Source of the DNA: Candidatus Thorarchaeota archaeon
GTDB lineage: Archaea; Asgardarchaeota; Thorarchaeia; Thorarchaeales; Thorarchaeaceae
Direction of reading: 5' to 3'
NCBI GenBank assembly: GCA_016933575.1
Contig: JAFGAR010000151.1
Span: forward strand, 1-64,000
Length of the DNA stretch: 64,000 bases
A model generated the notes under the pieces. That model was not told the DNA's origin and ran no database searches. It was given only the letters and a program-made list of their open reading frames with translations. The position numbers were made by a program, and so were the translations under genes. Of the stretch, positions 61,473-64,000 are shown in pieces (position 1 is the first letter of the stretch; the number at the start of each line of letters is the position of its first letter).

Positions 61473-64000
61473 TTGAAGCATGCAAGATTGCTATCCAGTA
61501 TAGTCCTTGTTATGTTTCTTGCAGGACTGCTCGCTATTCCTGTGGAGATTTCTACAGATTCAGCACGCCCACTTGAAACAACACCGACTCTAAATAACGA
61601 TAATGCAGGAATTCGTACTTCTGCAATACCCGCTGATCGAGAAATTCGAATTGCCCTTTTCGATCAACAGGATACTACATTACCATCTTATGATGATTCT
61701 GACAGCATTCTTAGTAATAACTACGAAGAACTAGAAACGCTCCTAGTCAATGCTGGTTTCAGTGTGACTAGATTGACTCTCAATGATATTCAGGAATATG
61801 AACTCCTGACAGCTGAATTCGATATTTTTCTCCTAGCTGACAGCCTTCCTAACTCGAATATCTCAAACCACATCAAATCTTTCTGGTTGGGTGGCGGGGC
61901 GATTCTCGGCCTTGACAGTGCGGCTGTCTACTTGAATTATGCAGGGATACTGCCAAGAGAGTCAAGTGGCTCGAGTGGATTTGAAACTTATTGGAGCTAT
62001 CAGTTGATGGATGTCTGTAATATCTCTGAACGACATCCTATCACGAAATCTTATAGTATTGGAGATGAACTAACGAACTATCTTGGCAATTGGACAGCTT
62101 ACAACTGGACTACATTACAGAGTACATCCATAGCAGATACACTTACTCGACTTGCGGTCGATGAAAGTAGTGTAAATCAAGTTCATGCCATTGGACACGA
62201 TCCAGTCGATATGGGGGGCAGGATAGTTCATCTAGGTACTCCAATAACTCCTTTGGGCGAGTCATGGAATCAATTGATTATCGATGCAATCTATTGGTTA
62301 TGTCCACAACCCAAGGCACGAATTGTCTTTGATTATACGCACAATCCCTACTACACTATTGATCCCTGGGACAATACTCCCGGAGCTTTCACAGGATACT
62401 ATGAAATCTGGCGAAATGACCTCGTGATGAGAGGGTACTTGGTAGACAAACTCTTTCCTTCACCTGAAGGAACCCTAACAGTTCAAAGATTATCCCCATA
62501 CCATCTTTTAGTTGAAGTTCTCCCTGATGAAAATTTTGCTTTTAATTTCACATCAGCAGAGGTTGCAGCTGTAGCTGATTGGGTCAACTCTGGAGGCGGT
62601 TTGTTGGTGTTGAGTGATAATTGGAGTGGATCCCTGATAACCCCTAATCAAATGCTTAATTATCTGCTCTCTCCGTATAATATAGAGATTTTTCAGTATG
62701 TATATGCAGGAGCTATTGTTGATGTCTACGATCAAGAATTCCATCCAACGACTGAGGGCTGTACACAGCTCTATATGCGCTATACAGGATTTATCAATTA
62801 TACATTGACTGGTTTTCCAATTTGGACTCAAGATGGAAACACGTACGTTGCGGGTGATACCTATGGAGAAGGCAGGATTATCCTGAGTTCAGATCTCAAT
62901 TACCTCGCGGATAATTATATCATGAATCAAGACAATAGAGATTTTGGAATAAACATGGTCAATTGGTTATCCGCGGGAGCGGCGAGAGTTCTGTATTATA
63001 CAACAGAACCAGAGAGTATCAATTACTATAGAAGTCCTGGGGCTAATGCTTTAAGAGATCTAGGTCTGAATTACTATCTCACTTACATCGATGATTTCAT
63101 GAACCTCTCATTGAACTCATACGATTGGGACTTAGTTGTCCTTGATGGTCCATATTATACCATGTATACCTATTATGATGATATGCTGGAATATGTTTTG
63201 AGTGGTGGCAAGCTCATAATGTCGGAGTACTTCGCAGCATCATTTTCAGATCATCCATTGTGGGCGGCTTTGGGTGTGAAGATACTCGAGACCATTGGCG
63301 ATAATCGGACACTTAGTATTTGGACTCCTGATCACCCAATCTTCAATATTCCTAATGATTATGGCTGCAGTGAATTTCTGAGTACGGTAGATTTCGGGGC
63401 AGAGGGAACTCTGATGGAGCCATATGCAAATGCAACAGCTCTGGTTGGAAATTCAACAGTACCTACAACAAACCAATCTGTGATTGTTCTAAGAAATGAT
63501 CATAAGACCATAATGAATGCGTTCCTGATCGACCAGTTCCAAGGAGACCTTGATGATTCGACTTACATGGATGCCTATGAGCTATGGCAAAACGAGATTA
63601 CCTATGTTATGTTCTATGATGATGCTCCAACCATCGACAATCCCTCTGATTTGGTCATGGAAGCAGGTTCTACGGGAAATGTTGTCACATGGAGTCCATC
63701 CAGTAGTAGACCTTTCTGGTATGAAATCATGATTGGCTCTTCAGTTATTCGAGCAGGAAGATGGCTCGGAAGTGCAGTTGCTTTTTCAGCTGATGATCTA
63801 GAGTATAGAGTAAATCCATATGAGATTGTCATATCGTTATGGGACGCATTCCGATACTCCATTTCTGATGTTGTTCTTGTGACTGTTGAGGATACTACAG
63901 CTCCAGACTTTACTCTGGTTGCAGATGATCTAACTTATGTGGTTGGAACAACAGGACATGTCCTTATCTGGGAAACCTCCGAGGTCAATCCTTCTTTCTT
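61473..64000 (+). CDS. Large secreted surface protein, 3' end outside window
   Basis: A frame open for 842 codons to the window edge. The start is TTG 61473, with GGTGG six bases upstream. A signal peptide (LLSSIVLVMFLAGLLAIP) leads into domains with alpha/beta Rossmann-like segments, for example IRIALFDQQDT, FDIFLLADSLPNS and GGGAILGLDSA, then WVNSGGGLLVLSDN and GRIILSSDLN. These recall GATase1/ThuA-like folds used for carbohydrate or peptide binding. Near the end are repeats of the type VTWSPSSSRPFWYEIMI and LIWETSEVNPSF, beta-sandwich units seen in large surface proteins. Many N-x-S/T sites. No TM is reached in the window. Confidence 0.75.
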   Translation, partial: MKHARLLSSIVLVMFLAGLLAIPVEISTDSARPLETTPTLNNDNAGIRTSAIPADREIRIALFDQQDTTLPSYDDSDSILSNNYEELETLLVNAGFSVTRLTLNDIQEYELLTAEFDIFLLADSLPNSNISNHIKSFWLGGGAILGLDSAAVYLNYAGILPRESSGSSGFETYWSYQLMDVCNISERHPITKSYSIGDELTNYLGNWTAYNWTTLQSTSIADTLTRLAVDESSVNQVHAIGHDPVDMGGRIVHLGTPITPLGESWNQLIIDAIYWLCPQPKARIVFDYTHNPYYTIDPWDNTPGAFTGYYEIWRNDLVMRGYLVDKLFPSPEGTLTVQRLSPYHLLVEVLPDENFAFNFTSAEVAAVADWVNSGGGLLVLSDNWSGSLITPNQMLNYLLSPYNIEIFQYVYAGAIVDVYDQEFHPTTEGCTQLYMRYTGFINYTLTGFPIWTQDGNTYVAGDTYGEGRIILSSDLNYLADNYIMNQDNRDFGINMVNWLSAGAARVLYYTTEPESINYYRSPGANALRDLGLNYYLTYIDDFMNLSLNSYDWDLVVLDGPYYTMYTYYDDMLEYVLSGGKLIMSEYFAASFSDHPLWAALGVKILETIGDNRTLSIWTPDHPIFNIPNDYGCSEFLSTVDFGAEGTLMEPYANATALVGNSTVPTTNQSVIVLRNDHKTIMNAFLIDQFQGDLDDSTYMDAYELWQNEITYVMFYDDAPTIDNPSDLVMEAGSTGNVVTWSPSSSRPFWYEIMIGSSVIRAGRWLGSAVAFSADDLEYRVNPYEIVISLWDAFRYSISDVVLVTVEDTTAPDFTLVADDLTYVVGTTGHVLIWETSEVNPSF

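Overview
The window reads as a chromosomal piece of an archaeon, most likely an Asgard archaeon of the Thorarchaeota type. The archaeal calls are firm: group II chaperonin, ribosomal protein S17e, ATP-dependent DNA ligase, the archaeal HMG-CoA synthase/thiolase/DUF35 trio, a GTP-dependent dephospho-CoA kinase domain, a MptA/FolE2-type GTP cyclohydrolase, and an archaeal-type MetRS. The Asgard placement is an inference. It rests on membrane proteins that join an extracellular Ig-like part to a cytoplasmic longin/roadblock-like domain. Genes are tightly packed on both strands. No rRNA, tRNA, CRISPR array, insertion sequence or integrase was seen. TTG starts with good Shine-Dalgarno sequences are common.

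Layout. 0.5-1.8 kb: MFS exporter. 1.8-6.9 kb (minus): chromosome-organisation operon of a degenerate AAA+ protein, SMC and ScpA. 7.1-10.6 kb (plus): MoxR-type ATPase with a metallopeptidase-like/VWA partner. 10.7-12.9 kb: NfnAB-like flavoprotein pair ending in a clear terminator. 13-17 kb: a methyltransferase, the Nnr nicotinamide-nucleotide repair enzyme, a PPAT-dephospho-CoA kinase fusion for coenzyme A, and a phosphoesterase. 17.1-19.7 kb (minus): HMG-CoA synthase, acetoacetyl-CoA thiolase and DUF35 scaffold, the entry to the mevalonate pathway and archaeal lipids. 20-27 kb: ThiS/MoaD-like protein overlapping an asparagine-synthetase-like protein that lacks the glutaminase cysteine, an AbrB-like regulator, an uncharacterised 526-residue protein, a secreted alpha-toroid protein, thioredoxin reductase and a BioD-like P-loop protein. 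27.2-28.9 kb: thermosome with a repeat-bearing upstream region.

29-37 kb (plus): two paralogous membrane proteins, then a TCA-cycle block (2-oxoacid:ferredoxin oxidoreductase KorAB-type, class II fumarase, succinate dehydrogenase/fumarate reductase A and B without membrane anchors). 37-43 kb: membrane protein, small one-TM protein, solitary DNA methyltransferase, S17e, DNA ligase, and the pterin pair PTPS/QueD plus MptA/FolE2.

43-64 kb is the accessory and most unusual part. Two tandem paralogous giant surface proteins (signal peptide, extracellular beta-sandwich domains, one TM, cytoplasmic longin-like domain and a helical tail) are each broken near the middle, one by a one-base frameshift and one by an in-frame TAG. 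They are followed by a membrane helix-hairpin-helix protein. Next come two short serpin-like proteins, linked to a small TM protein and to two copies of a roughly 140-bp intergenic element. A 0.8-kb stretch with a strong hairpin and two tiny ORFs leads to a group of small membrane proteins, a second alpha-toroid protein, MetRS with a fused C-terminal tRNA-binding domain, and a large secreted protein that runs off the window end.
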